Below, in pieces: positions 27,242-34,796 of a stretch of DNA of 61,601 bases. Below the pieces are notes generated by a model. The model was given only the letters and a program-made list of their open reading frames with translations. It was not told the DNA's origin and made no database searches. The DNA comes from Planctomycetaceae bacterium (GTDB lineage Bacteria; Planctomycetota; Phycisphaerae; Phycisphaerales; SM1A02), in assembly GCA_947492385.1 (NCBI GenBank), contig CANLMX010000009.1, positions 1 to 61,601 of the forward strand, written 5' to 3'. The translations under genes were made by a program, and so were the position numbers. Numbering within the stretch: the first letter of the stretch is position 1; the number at the start of each line of letters is the position of its first letter.

Positions 27242-28471
27242 ATGCCCCATAAGCCGTTCCGCGCCAGCATCTTCCGGTCGGTTCGTGCGTCGTTGCCCGT
27301 GCTGGCGGCGATGGCCGCCACGGTCGCCGGATGCGAGTCCGCGCCCAAGGCTTCCGAGCCCGATCCCGCCGTCCTTCCACGGGCGCAGGGCGGAGATTCC
27401 GCGGGCGAATCGACCGCCCCGAAGGAGCGCAGCGGCCCCAAGCGGATCCAGGCGAGCCGACCTGCACCCACCGCCCCCGCACCGACCCCCGATCCGTCGG
27501 GCGTGCAGGACCTCGACATCGATCCGCCGCGCGCGCGTGCATCCTCCGTCGCCCGGGAATCGCGCACGCCGCCCGCGGCCTCCTCGTCGGCAGCCGCCAC
27601 CCCGCCCGCCGCCTCGGCCGGTTCCACCACGGGCGCCTCCGCCGCCGCCCCCGGCGGTCGCGCACCCTCGGCGGCCGAACGATCCGCCGCCGCGCGCATG
27701 GCCGCCGAGAGCGACGCCCGCCGCAAGGCGGCTGCCGATGCACGGAACGCCGCGATCGCGCAGTCCCAGGCAGCCGACGACACCGCCGTCTGGAGCGTCT
27801 TCCTTGCGTCCTTCACGGGCGAGGACCACCGCGAGGCCGCCCAGGCGTCGCGCGACGCGATCATCCGCCGCTACCCCGCGCTCGCGGACGCGTTCGTCGG
27901 CACGAACTCCCGCGGCAGCATGGTGCTCGTGGGCCGGTTCTCCGGGCCCGAGGACGCCGCGGCGCAGGCTCGGCTGAAGGCCGTCAAGGAGATCCAGGAG
28001 GGCGGTCAGCGGTCGTTCGGCCGCGCCATGCTGACGCGCACCGCCACCGATTCCGACCAAGGACCGCCCGGGCCCTTCGACCTTCGGACGGTCCGCGCGC
28101 GCCAGCCCAAGGGAACGCTGTACTCGGTGCAGGTCGCGGTGTGGAGCAGCTTCGGCGCGAAGGAAGTCCCGTACTCCGAGATGAAGCGCGCCGCCGAGGC
28201 GTACTGCCGCGACCTCCGGTCCAAGGGCGAGCAGGCGTACTACTTCCACGACTCGTACTCGCGCACCAGCACCGTGATGGTGGGCGTGTTCGGCACCGAT
28301 GCATACGACTCGCGCAGCACGCTCTACGCGCCCGAGGTCGATGCGGTGTTCCGCCGGTTCCCGAAGCACCTTGTGAACGGCGACGAGCTGCTGCAGCCCG
28401 CCGATGCCGCGAATCCGGACGGCAAGAAGGTCCCCCAGGCCCCGCGCCTCGTCGAGATCCCCAGGATGTGA
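27242..28471 (+). CDS. Lipoprotein with a SPOR-like C-terminal domain
   Basis: A 409-residue protein with a lipobox (LPVLAAMAATVAGC) at about residues 18-31. Residues about 35-170 are Pro/Ala/Ser-rich linker. A basic helical stretch (about 145-180) and two alpha/beta repeats follow: VWSVFLASFTGEDHREAAQA near 180 and LYSVQVAVWSSFGAKEVPY near 290, each resembling the SPOR/peptidoglycan-binding fold with a helix between strands. This suggests an outer-membrane or envelope lipoprotein that touches the cell wall. The match to SPOR is by pattern only. holB begins 2 bases after its stop. Confidence 0.65.
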   Translation: MPHKPFRASIFRSVRASLPVLAAMAATVAGCESAPKASEPDPAVLPRAQGGDSAGESTAPKERSGPKRIQASRPAPTAPAPTPDPSGVQDLDIDPPRARASSVARESRTPPAASSSAAATPPAASAGSTTGASAAAPGGRAPSAAERSAAARMAAESDARRKAAADARNAAIAQSQAADDTAVWSVFLASFTGEDHREAAQASRDAIIRRYPALADAFVGTNSRGSMVLVGRFSGPEDAAAQARLKAVKEIQEGGQRSFGRAMLTRTATDSDQGPPGPFDLRTVRARQPKGTLYSVQVAVWSSFGAKEVPYSEMKRAAEAYCRDLRSKGEQAYYFHDSYSRTSTVMVGVFGTDAYDSRSTLYAPEVDAVFRRFPKHLVNGDELLQPADAANPDGKKVPQAPRLVEIPRM

Positions 28472-28473
28472 GC

Positions 28474-29580
28474 GTGGCATCCGCCGAACCGCACATCCTC
28501 GGCCAGCGGCTGGCGGTGGCGGCGCTCGCGAAGGCGATCGGGTCGGGGCGCCTGCACCACGCGTGGATCCTGCACGGTCCGGCCGGCGTCGGCAAGTTCC
28601 GCGTCGCCGAGGCGCTGGCCCGCATCCACCTCGACCCGCTCGCCGGCGACGCGCACCGCGCGGCGCTGGAGCCGCCCGCGGGCACCCCGACGCAGCGGCT
28701 CATCGATGCGGGCACGCACCCCGACTTCCACGTGGTCCGCAAGGAGCTCGCCGCGCTCAGCGAGAGCCGCGAACTGCGTGAGCGCAAGCAGACGAACATC
28801 CCGCTCGACCTCCTGCGCGAGCGGATGCTCGGTGGCGTGGCGGGCGACGGCTCGCACCACGAGAGCCTCGTGTTCCGCACCGCGGTGCATGGCCACGGGA
28901 AGGCGTTCATCGTCGACGAGGCCGAGCTGCTCGATGCCGATGCGCAGAACGCGATGCTGAAGACGCTCGAGGAGCCGCCGCCCGGCACGCTCATCGTGCT
29001 GGTCACGCAGCACGAGGACCGGTTGCTTCCCACCATCCGCAGCCGGTGCCAGCGCGTCGCGTTCGGTCCACTGGACCGCGATGCGATGGACGCGTGGTGG
29101 CGTCGCAGCGGGCTCGAAGTGCCTCCCGCGGATCGCGCGTTCGTCGAGGCCTTCTCGGAGGGTTCCCCGGGGATGGCGACCATGGCCCTGCGCCACGGGC
29201 TCGCCGCATGGAATGCCGAGCTGGGGCCGCACCTCGACGAGGTCGAGTCGGGCGGCTACCCACCCGCGCTCGCCGAGCGCATGGCCGAGCTCGCGGAGGA
29301 GTTCGCCAAGGGCGTCGTCGAGGAGGATGACCGCGCCTCGAAGGAGGCGGCCAACCGGCTCGCGGTGCGGTTGATCTGCCAGGTGCTCGGGATGCGCATT
29401 CGCACGCGGCTTGCGGCATCCGACGATGCGCGCGAGCTGTCGCGCTGGATCGGGGCCACCGAGGCGCTGCGCGAGTTCGAGTCGCAGGTGCGCTCGAACG
29501 TCAACCTCAAGCACGCGTTCGCCAACCTCGTGGCGCAGTGGGCCGAACGCGCCGGCCGCGGGACCGCCGATGCCCGCTGA
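28474..29580 (+). CDS. holB: DNA polymerase III delta-prime subunit (clamp-loader AAA+)
   Basis: A 368-residue AAA+ protein from GTG 28474, with AGGA at 28463-28466 of the upstream gene; GTG 28468 is possible. Motifs are the P-loop GPAGVGKFRVAE, Walker B-like KAFIVDEAELLDADAQNAML, and SRC in TIRSRCQRVAF. The AGTHPDFHVV segment typical of delta-prime is present, but the cysteine zinc cluster that usually precedes it is missing. The subunit is part of the complex that opens the sliding clamp. It overlaps the CYTH gene by 11 bases. Confidence 0.82.
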   Translation: MASAEPHILGQRLAVAALAKAIGSGRLHHAWILHGPAGVGKFRVAEALARIHLDPLAGDAHRAALEPPAGTPTQRLIDAGTHPDFHVVRKELAALSESRELRERKQTNIPLDLLRERMLGGVAGDGSHHESLVFRTAVHGHGKAFIVDEAELLDADAQNAMLKTLEEPPPGTLIVLVTQHEDRLLPTIRSRCQRVAFGPLDRDAMDAWWRRSGLEVPPADRAFVEAFSEGSPGMATMALRHGLAAWNAELGPHLDEVESGGYPPALAERMAELAEEFAKGVVEEDDRASKEAANRLAVRLICQVLGMRIRTRLAASDDARELSRWIGATEALREFESQVRSNVNLKHAFANLVAQWAERAGRGTADAR

Positions 29581-30064
29581 GATCGAGCGCGTGTTCCTGC
29601 TGCGGGGCATGCCCGTGCCGATGCCCGAGGGCGTCCCGCTCCGGATCGAGCAGGGCTACCTGCCTCCTTCGGCCGGCGACGCGCTGGAGGGCCGCGTGCG
29701 CCGGATCACGCACTTCGACGGCCGCATCGAGCACGTGCACACGGTCAAGCGCGGCTCCGGCCTGGTGCGCGAGGAGCACGAGCGGCCGATGGCCGCCGAC
29801 GAATTCGCCCGCGAGTGGCCGCGGACCGAGGGCCGGCGAATCGCGAAGGTGCGCACCAAGGTGCGCGTCGGCGACCGCACGTGGGAGATCGACCGGTTCG
29901 ATGGTCTCCCCGTCGTGCTGGCCGAATGCGAGCTTCCGTCGGTCGATGCGCCGCTGGAGATCCCCGCATGGCTCGCGCCCTGGATCGAGCGCGAAGTCAC
30001 TGAGGAACCCGCGTTCCGGAACTTCGAGCTGGCCCGGCGGGCGGGGCTCCTGCACCACCCATAA
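29570..30064 (+). CDS. CYTH-domain protein (triphosphate tunnel family)
   Basis: A 164-residue protein overlapping the holB 3' end by 11 bases. It begins EIERVFLLRGMP, matching the CYTH start motif ExExK except that the Lys is Val. Charged strands typical of the tunnel follow: RRITHFDGRIEH, KRGSGLVREEHER, RIAKVRTKVRVGDRTWEID and VLAECEL. The family includes inorganic triphosphatases, thiamine triphosphatases and class IV adenylate cyclases. Activity cannot be told from sequence, and the changed Lys may weaken or alter substrate binding. Confidence 0.82.
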   Translation: MPAEIERVFLLRGMPVPMPEGVPLRIEQGYLPPSAGDALEGRVRRITHFDGRIEHVHTVKRGSGLVREEHERPMAADEFAREWPRTEGRRIAKVRTKVRVGDRTWEIDRFDGLPVVLAECELPSVDAPLEIPAWLAPWIEREVTEEPAFRNFELARRAGLLHHP

Positions 30065-30122
30065 TCCCGCACGTCGCGCCTTGGCATGGGCGATGGCCCC
30101 GTCGCTACCATTTCTCGCTTCC

Positions 30123-30542
30123 ATGAGCTTCACCTGCGCCATCGTCACCCCCTCCGACGCCGTCCTCGACACGTCCGCGACCTATGCGAGCTTCGAAGCA
30201 TGGGATGGCCAGCAGGGCGTGGCCACGGGTGCGTCCGCGTTCCTCACGAAGCTCGGGACGGGCGTCGTGACCGTGCAGGCCGAGGGAGGCGCGCAGCGCG
30301 TCTTCGTGCTCGACGGTGGATTCGCGCAGATGGACGGCTCGCGCCTGACGCTCCTGACCGAGCGTGCGATGGAGGCGTCCGGCATCGACGCGGCCGCGGC
30401 CGAACGCGAGCTCTCGGAGGCCAATGCCAAGGCCCTGTCCGGGGGCGAGCGCCCGATGACCCTCGATGAGCGTGCATCGGTCGAGCGCGCGCAGCGCCTG
30501 GCGCGGGCCAAGGTGGCGGCGGCCCAGCTGGCCCGTCGCTGA
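30123..30542 (+). CDS. atpC: ATP synthase F1 epsilon subunit, outside an atp operon
   Basis: A 139-residue protein. The N-terminal beta-barrel is visible (FTCAIVTPSDAVLDTSATYASF ... GVVTVQAEGGAQRVFVLDGGFAQMD), followed by a two-helix C-terminal region (ERASVERAQRLARAKVAAAQL). The epsilon subunit links rotation of the c-ring to the catalytic F1 head and can inhibit ATPase. Normally the gene follows atpD. Here it lies alone between the CYTH gene and scpB, so it has been separated from its operon. Length and fold look complete. Confidence 0.82.
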   Translation: MSFTCAIVTPSDAVLDTSATYASFEAWDGQQGVATGASAFLTKLGTGVVTVQAEGGAQRVFVLDGGFAQMDGSRLTLLTERAMEASGIDAAAAERELSEANAKALSGGERPMTLDERASVERAQRLARAKVAAAQLARR

Positions 30543-30576
30543 AGCACTCCTCCTGTTCTCGAGACACGCCCCGCCA

Positions 30577-30596
30577 TGCGCGATCCGCGCGTTTTT
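30577..30596 (+). terminator. Candidate intrinsic terminator after atpC
   Basis: GCGCG (30578-30582), ATC loop and CGCGC (30586-30590) are followed by G and five T (30592-30596). It is 35 bases after the atpC stop and just before scpB. The stem is short, so it may only partly stop transcription. Confidence 0.45.
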
Positions 30597-30610
30597 GGCA
30601 CACTACCGGG

Positions 30611-31300
30611 ATGACCGAGAAAAGCGCTTCCGCGCCTTCGACGTTCGCGCTGATGGCCGAGTCAGCCGAGCAGGCCGTGCCGTGCGCCGACCTGCCGCTC
30701 GAACAACGCGTCGAAGCGGCGCTTCTGGTCGCCGACCGACCCATGTCGGATGCGCGCATCGCTGAGCTCCTCGGGATCATCGATGCCGCGCCCGTGCGTC
30801 GCCGTCGCAGGAAGGCTGAGCCGGGCGACGATGCTGCCGGTGCCGATCCTGACCCCGAGGAAACGCCCCAGCAGAAGCGTGCCGCCGCCCAGGTGGCCGA
30901 CGCGGTGGCGGCGCTGAACGCCCGCTACGAGGCCGACGGACGCACGTTCCGGATCGAGAGCGTCGCCGGCGGTCGCCAGATGATGACGCTCCCGGCGTTC
31001 GGTCCGGTGGTCGCGCGCCTCAAGGGCGTGCGCGAGCAGGGCAGGCTGACGCAGGCCGCGCTCGAGACGCTCGCGATCATCGCGTACCGCCAGCCGATCC
31101 TGCGCGCCGACCTGGAGTCGATCCGCGGCGTCGCGTGCGGCGAGGTGTTGCGCAGCCTCATGGAGCGCCGGTTCGTGAAGATCGTCGGACGCGCGGACGA
31201 GGTGGGTCGGCCGATGCTGTACGGCACGACCACCGAGTTCCTGAAGCAGTTCGGCATCGGCCGCATCGACGACCTGCCGAGCGCCAAGGACCTTCGCTGA
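30611..31300 (+). CDS. scpB: Segregation and condensation protein B
   Basis: A 229-residue ScpB. Winged-helix region 1 starts LPLEQRVEAALLVADRPMSDARIAELL, is interrupted by a basic/acidic insert (residues about 57-88), and continues with YEADGRTFRIESVAGGRQMM. The signature LTQAALETLAIIAYRQPI and RGVACGEVLRSLMERRFVKI follow, ending YGTTTEFLKQFGIGRIDDLP. ScpB dimers bind ScpA and regulate SMC condensin loading. The insert of about 30 residues is longer than usual. scpA and smc are not in the window. Confidence 0.92.
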   Translation: MTEKSASAPSTFALMAESAEQAVPCADLPLEQRVEAALLVADRPMSDARIAELLGIIDAAPVRRRRRKAEPGDDAAGADPDPEETPQQKRAAAQVADAVAALNARYEADGRTFRIESVAGGRQMMTLPAFGPVVARLKGVREQGRLTQAALETLAIIAYRQPILRADLESIRGVACGEVLRSLMERRFVKIVGRADEVGRPMLYGTTTEFLKQFGIGRIDDLPSAKDLR

Positions 31301-31348
31301 ACCCACGGCGCGTGCGCCGCAACCTCCACGACCGGGGTTCCAACGACG

Positions 31349-31388
31349 CGCCGCCCGGCGCGACAAGGAGGAGTCGCGCCGGGCGGCG
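31349..31388. terminator. Perfect 16-bp hairpin between convergent scpB and a PxPG-tail gene
   Basis: Arms 31349-31364 and 31373-31388 are exact inverse complements with an 8-base loop AAGGAGGA. It lies in the 114-base gap between the convergent genes and is probably a bidirectional terminator, although no T-tract follows on either side. Confidence 0.6.
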
Positions 31389-31414
31389 GGATTTCAATGG
31401 ATTTGGCGTCCGGG

Positions 31415-32152
31415 TCAGCTGCGTCGCCGGCGCGCCGCGCGCGCACCGATCATGCCCATGAGGGCAAGCGCACCCGGACCGGGGATCTCCTGCACGACGA
31501 AGGTCGTGCCGAGGGTCACCGTGTCGCCTGCGCTCAGCTCGAAGCGCATGCGGATGGTGCGCGACGTTCCGAGCGCCGGGCCGGCCTGCGACGGGATGGG
31601 CTCGCCGAACGCCGCCCGCGGGATCACCGCGAACTGCTCATCGGCCGACGCCGTGACCTGGAACGGGTTGCCGGTCAGCAGGCTGCCGACCGTGGTCGAA
31701 CTGCCGCCGTTGTTGATGAGCGCGCTCCACACCGGGCTGCTGCCGACGGAACGGAAGAACCCGCCGTCCAGCCCGCCGTCAAGCAGGCCCACCACCGAGC
31801 CGCCGGACAGCGTCGTGTTGATCGTGGGGACCGTGTTCACGGTGAGGTCGACGACGAACTCCTGGACGGATGCCGTCTCGTTCGACAGCGTGAACGAACC
31901 ACCGAACGACTGGTTGCCGTTCGACTTCGTGGCCGCGCGCAGGTCGAAGTTCGCCAGGAACCCCCAGACCGACACGTTGCCCGAGTAGCCGTAGCCACCG
32001 TCGTTCTGCGGGGTGCCGACCGGCACCAGCTCGATCGAGCCGGCACCGACCTGCTGCACGCGAACGGACACCACCGGAATGCCAGCCTGGGCGGAAGTCG
32101 CGACGAGTCCTGTCGCGATCACTGCAATTGCCGAAGAGACATGCAACTTCAT
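31415..32152 (-). CDS. Secreted protein with PxPG (PEP-CTERM-like) sorting tail
   Basis: A 245-residue exported protein. The start at 32152 gives a signal peptide (KLHVSSAIAVIATGLVATSAQA). The body is beta-rich with Gly/Asn/Ser repeats (GGSVVGLLDGGLDGGFF). The C-terminus ends IPGPGALALMGMIGARAARRRRS: a PxPG motif, a hydrophobic helix and an Arg cluster, as in exosortase substrates. In these systems the tail is cut and the protein is anchored or released at the surface. The exosortase is not in this window. A paralogue with the same architecture lies upstream at 32265-32804. Confidence 0.75.
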   Translation of the reverse strand: MKLHVSSAIAVIATGLVATSAQAGIPVVSVRVQQVGAGSIELVPVGTPQNDGGYGYSGNVSVWGFLANFDLRAATKSNGNQSFGGSFTLSNETASVQEFVVDLTVNTVPTINTTLSGGSVVGLLDGGLDGGFFRSVGSSPVWSALINNGGSSTTVGSLLTGNPFQVTASADEQFAVIPRAAFGEPIPSQAGPALGTSRTIRMRFELSAGDTVTLGTTFVVQEIPGPGALALMGMIGARAARRRRS

Positions 32153-32264
32153 CTCTCTACCTTTTCCTTCCGCGGGCGCATCGTGGGAACGACGCCCGCT
32201 GTTCAACCGATCCAATCCGAATGACGGGTCCGCAAGCAACCCACGCCCTGGATCAGGCGATAAG

Positions 32265-32804
32265 TCAGTACCGGCGCCGGCGCGTGCCGATCAGGCCGGT
32301 GGCGCAGGCCACGCCCATCAGCGCACCCGGGGCGGGGATCACGTCGAAGTTCGCGCCGACCGTCACCATGTCGCGCGCGGAGAGCCGCAGGCGGATCCGA
32401 ATCTCCATGACCTCGATGTTCTCGGCCACGGTGAAGGGGACCTGCTCGAAGCGTGCGACCGGGATGGCGCTGGTCCCGTAGGCGGACGCAGCGTGCGAGA
32501 ACGGGGCGTTCCAAAGCGTCTGGACCGCGTTGCCGTTGATGAGCGCGGTGTAGATGGCCGTGGTGCCGTCGTTGCCGAGCGAAGCGCCGTTGCCGTTGAG
32601 GTCGATCAGCGTCGCGGTGACCTGGCCGCTCATCATCGCGGTCGGATACCCCTCGAGCACCGGCACCATCATCGAATACGTGTAGAGCTGCGTGGTCGAC
32701 GTGTTGTTCACGAACGTCTTCGAGAACGACACCACCGCCGCGGATGCCGCAGCTCCCATTCCCAGCGCAGCGGCGGTCGCCGCTGCCCAATGCATAGAAA
32801 CCAT
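32265..32804 (-). CDS. Secreted protein with PxPG (PEP-CTERM-like) sorting tail
   Basis: A 179-residue exported protein with GGAGGAGG immediately before the ATG at 32804. The signal peptide is MHWAAATAAALGMGAAASA. The beta-rich body (VVSFSKTFVNNTSTTQLY and similar) is of unknown function. The C-terminus is VIPAPGALMGVACATGLIGTRRRRY, that is PxPG plus hydrophobic helix plus Arg run. It shares the RxRxRLSARDMVTVGANFDVIPAPG pattern with the neighbour (RMRFELSAGDTVTLGTTFVV), so the two appear to be diverged tandem copies. Confidence 0.75.
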   Translation of the reverse strand: MVSMHWAAATAAALGMGAAASAAVVSFSKTFVNNTSTTQLYTYSMMVPVLEGYPTAMMSGQVTATLIDLNGNGASLGNDGTTAIYTALINGNAVQTLWNAPFSHAASAYGTSAIPVARFEQVPFTVAENIEVMEIRIRLRLSARDMVTVGANFDVIPAPGALMGVACATGLIGTRRRRY

Positions 32805-33034
32805 GTGCCCTCCTCCTTACGGGGGACACGGTCAACCCTTTCCCTCAGGCCGACCGATCTTCCGATGTTTCCCTGAACCGATACCACCCAAGAACTTCCT
32901 GGGAGGCTCTGGAACGTAACCCAAGATTGCACAGGGGCAAGCAATCACGAGAAAAGTCCCGTGGGATGCATAAAACCCACATCTTCAACGACCGTCCGCA
33001 CCCGCACACACCGCCGTCGTTGATTCAAAGAGTC
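32805..33034. other. Intergenic region with small inverted repeats
   Basis: This 230-base gap precedes the minus-strand PxPG-tail gene and follows the minus-strand dihydrouridine synthase stop. It is lower in GC than its surroundings. It holds GATTGC (32925-32930) and its inverted copy GCAATC (32941-32946), and GTGGG/CCCAC arms near 32960-32979. It probably contains the promoter of the gene starting at 32804, but no convincing -35/-10 pair was found. Confidence 0.4.
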
Positions 33035-34075
33035 CTATAACCACGAAACCCCACGTTCATTCCACTGGGGCGACGCCGTGCCCTGCGTGCGATCGAGCCA
33101 CTCGGTCAGGGCTGCGTGCATCTGACGCGGCTCTGCGGCCGTGCGGAAGCGCTCCTTGAGGTCACGGACGTGCCCCATCGTCTTCCCGTACCAGCTGATC
33201 CGTGAGCGCATGCAGTGAAGCACGTGTTCAGGACCATGGTGCCGCTCGAGCAGTTCCAGGTGGCGCGCGATGCACCGCAGCTTGTCGTGCACCGACGGTT
33301 CGGGCGCGGCCGTTCCTTCGCGCAGCAGCACCGCCGCCCGGCGGAAGATCCAGGGTGTCCGCAGCGCTCCACGGCCGACCATGACGCCGGAGCAGCCGCT
33401 TGCATGCATGAGTGCGGGCACGTGCTCGGGCTCCGTGACGTCGCCGTTTCCGATCACGGGAATCCCACGCACCGCGCGCGTGACCTCGCCGATCCGCTTC
33501 CAGTCGGCCTTCCCCGAGAAGAGCTGGACGGTCCAACGGCCGTGCACGGTGACGGCCGCGATCCCCGCCGACTCGAGGTCGCGCGCGAGCGTCGGCGCCA
33601 CGAAGTGTTCCGGGTCCCATCCGAGGCGCATCTTCGCCGTCACCGGGACGCGGTCGCCGGAGTGGCGTCGCACCGCCTCGACGATGCGCTCGGCGAGCCG
33701 GACGGTGCCGAGCGCGTCGCAGAGCAACAGCGAACCACCGTTCTTCTTCGCCACCTTGTCGACCGGACACCCCATGTTGATGTCGATGAGGCGCGCGCCG
33801 CGGTCGATGGCCCAGCATGCCGCCTCGGGCAGGGGGTCGTCCCAGTTGCCGTAGAGCTGCATGCCGCACGGTTGGTCCGCCGGGTCGGTGGCCGCAAGTT
33901 CCAGGCTGCGCGGCGAGCCGCGCAGCACCGCGCGTGAATTGAGCAGGTCGGTCGACGCGAGCCCCACCCCGCCTTGCTCGCGGCACAGGATGCGGAAGGC
34001 CAGGTCGCAGTGCCCGGCGATGGGCGCGAGCAGCAGCGGCGATTCGAGCCGGAGCGGTCCGATGTCGAGGTGCAT
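33035..34075 (-). CDS. dus: tRNA-dihydrouridine synthase
   Basis: A 346-residue FMN enzyme (a GTG at 34090, overlapping the upstream stop, is an alternative start). It has LESPLLLAPIAGHCDLAFRI at the N-terminus, the catalytic Cys103 in INMGCPVDKVAKKNGGSLL, VTAKMRLGWD, AAVTVHGRW, GIPVIGNGDV and GVMVGRGALRTPWIF. These are the Dus barrel motifs. The enzyme reduces uridines in the D-loop of tRNA. Subfamily (DusA, B or C) cannot be fixed, but the motifs are closest to DusB. It is the last gene of a five-gene minus-strand row from 38075. Confidence 0.88.
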   Translation of the reverse strand: MHLDIGPLRLESPLLLAPIAGHCDLAFRILCREQGGVGLASTDLLNSRAVLRGSPRSLELAATDPADQPCGMQLYGNWDDPLPEAACWAIDRGARLIDINMGCPVDKVAKKNGGSLLLCDALGTVRLAERIVEAVRRHSGDRVPVTAKMRLGWDPEHFVAPTLARDLESAGIAAVTVHGRWTVQLFSGKADWKRIGEVTRAVRGIPVIGNGDVTEPEHVPALMHASGCSGVMVGRGALRTPWIFRRAAVLLREGTAAPEPSVHDKLRCIARHLELLERHHGPEHVLHCMRSRISWYGKTMGHVRDLKERFRTAAEPRQMHAALTEWLDRTQGTASPQWNERGVSWL

Positions 34076-34086
34076 CGCCGGGGCCC

Positions 34087-34794
34087 TCACGACGAGGACT
34101 CCAGCACCGCATCCTGCAGCCGGTAGAGCCCAAGGAGGAAGGTCCCCGCGACGAACGGCTCAACCTCCAGGCGGCCGGTGATGGTGCCGAAGCGGAACAG
34201 GTGCTTGCCCTGCACCTGCACCGAGCGAGAGAGCGTCGCCTCGATCGAGTCGAACGGCGTCGGGGGAAGGCCCACGCAGCACCCGTCCCACTTGTTGAGC
34301 ATCACCATGAGTTCGCGCGCCTCGAACACCTGGAGCGGCGGAGCCCAGTACCCGCTGATCCGGATCCACGCACCGCGCAGGTCCGCGATGCGGCCAGGCA
34401 CGGTGAAACGGCCGTTGGCAGCGTCGAGCTCGCGCGATGCGCTCGCAAGGAGCTCCCACGTGATCAGGTACGGGTCGCGCTCGGTTCCGTTGCCGAGGAT
34501 GGTGAACTCGCCGTCCACGCGGACGGTCCGTTCGTCGATGCGCTCGATGCGCGCAGGCGTGCCCACGGTGACGGTGGGTGCGGCGGTCGCGGGCGCGCCG
34601 CTCGGGGCCTCGGCGACGAGGCTGCCGCCGAGCAGGTCGTCGAGCGCGGTTGAGCCGTTCGCGGGGGGCACGGCCGCAGCCGGCGCGACCGGCGCGACCG
34701 GCGCGGGTGCGAGCGGCGGATCCGCCTTGGGCCATGCCGCCAGCACGATCGCCGCCCCGACCACGAGTGCTGCGATGGCCCAGAGCGTTCGCAT
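34087..34794 (-). CDS. DUF3299-domain exported protein
   Basis: A 235-residue protein with an N-terminal membrane anchor or signal (LWAIAALVVGAAIVLAAWP) and a Pro/Ala-rich linker. The DUF3299 core includes LRGAWIRISGYWAPPLQ, ELMVMLNKWDGCCVGLPPTPFDSIE and HLFRFGTITGRLEVEPF. The family is often found near ABC transport components with MacB-like permeases, but none is here. The function is unknown. Its start is 2 bases after the eboF stop, so the two genes are almost certainly transcribed together. Confidence 0.78.
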   Translation of the reverse strand: MRTLWAIAALVVGAAIVLAAWPKADPPLAPAPVAPVAPAAAVPPANGSTALDDLLGGSLVAEAPSGAPATAAPTVTVGTPARIERIDERTVRVDGEFTILGNGTERDPYLITWELLASASRELDAANGRFTVPGRIADLRGAWIRISGYWAPPLQVFEARELMVMLNKWDGCCVGLPPTPFDSIEATLSRSVQVQGKHLFRFGTITGRLEVEPFVAGTFLLGLYRLQDAVLESSS

Positions 34795-34796
34795 GG

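Noticed and set aside
32925-32946. GATTGC/GCAATC palindrome as a regulator site
   Set aside because: The arms are only 6 bases and no regulator or second copy supports it.
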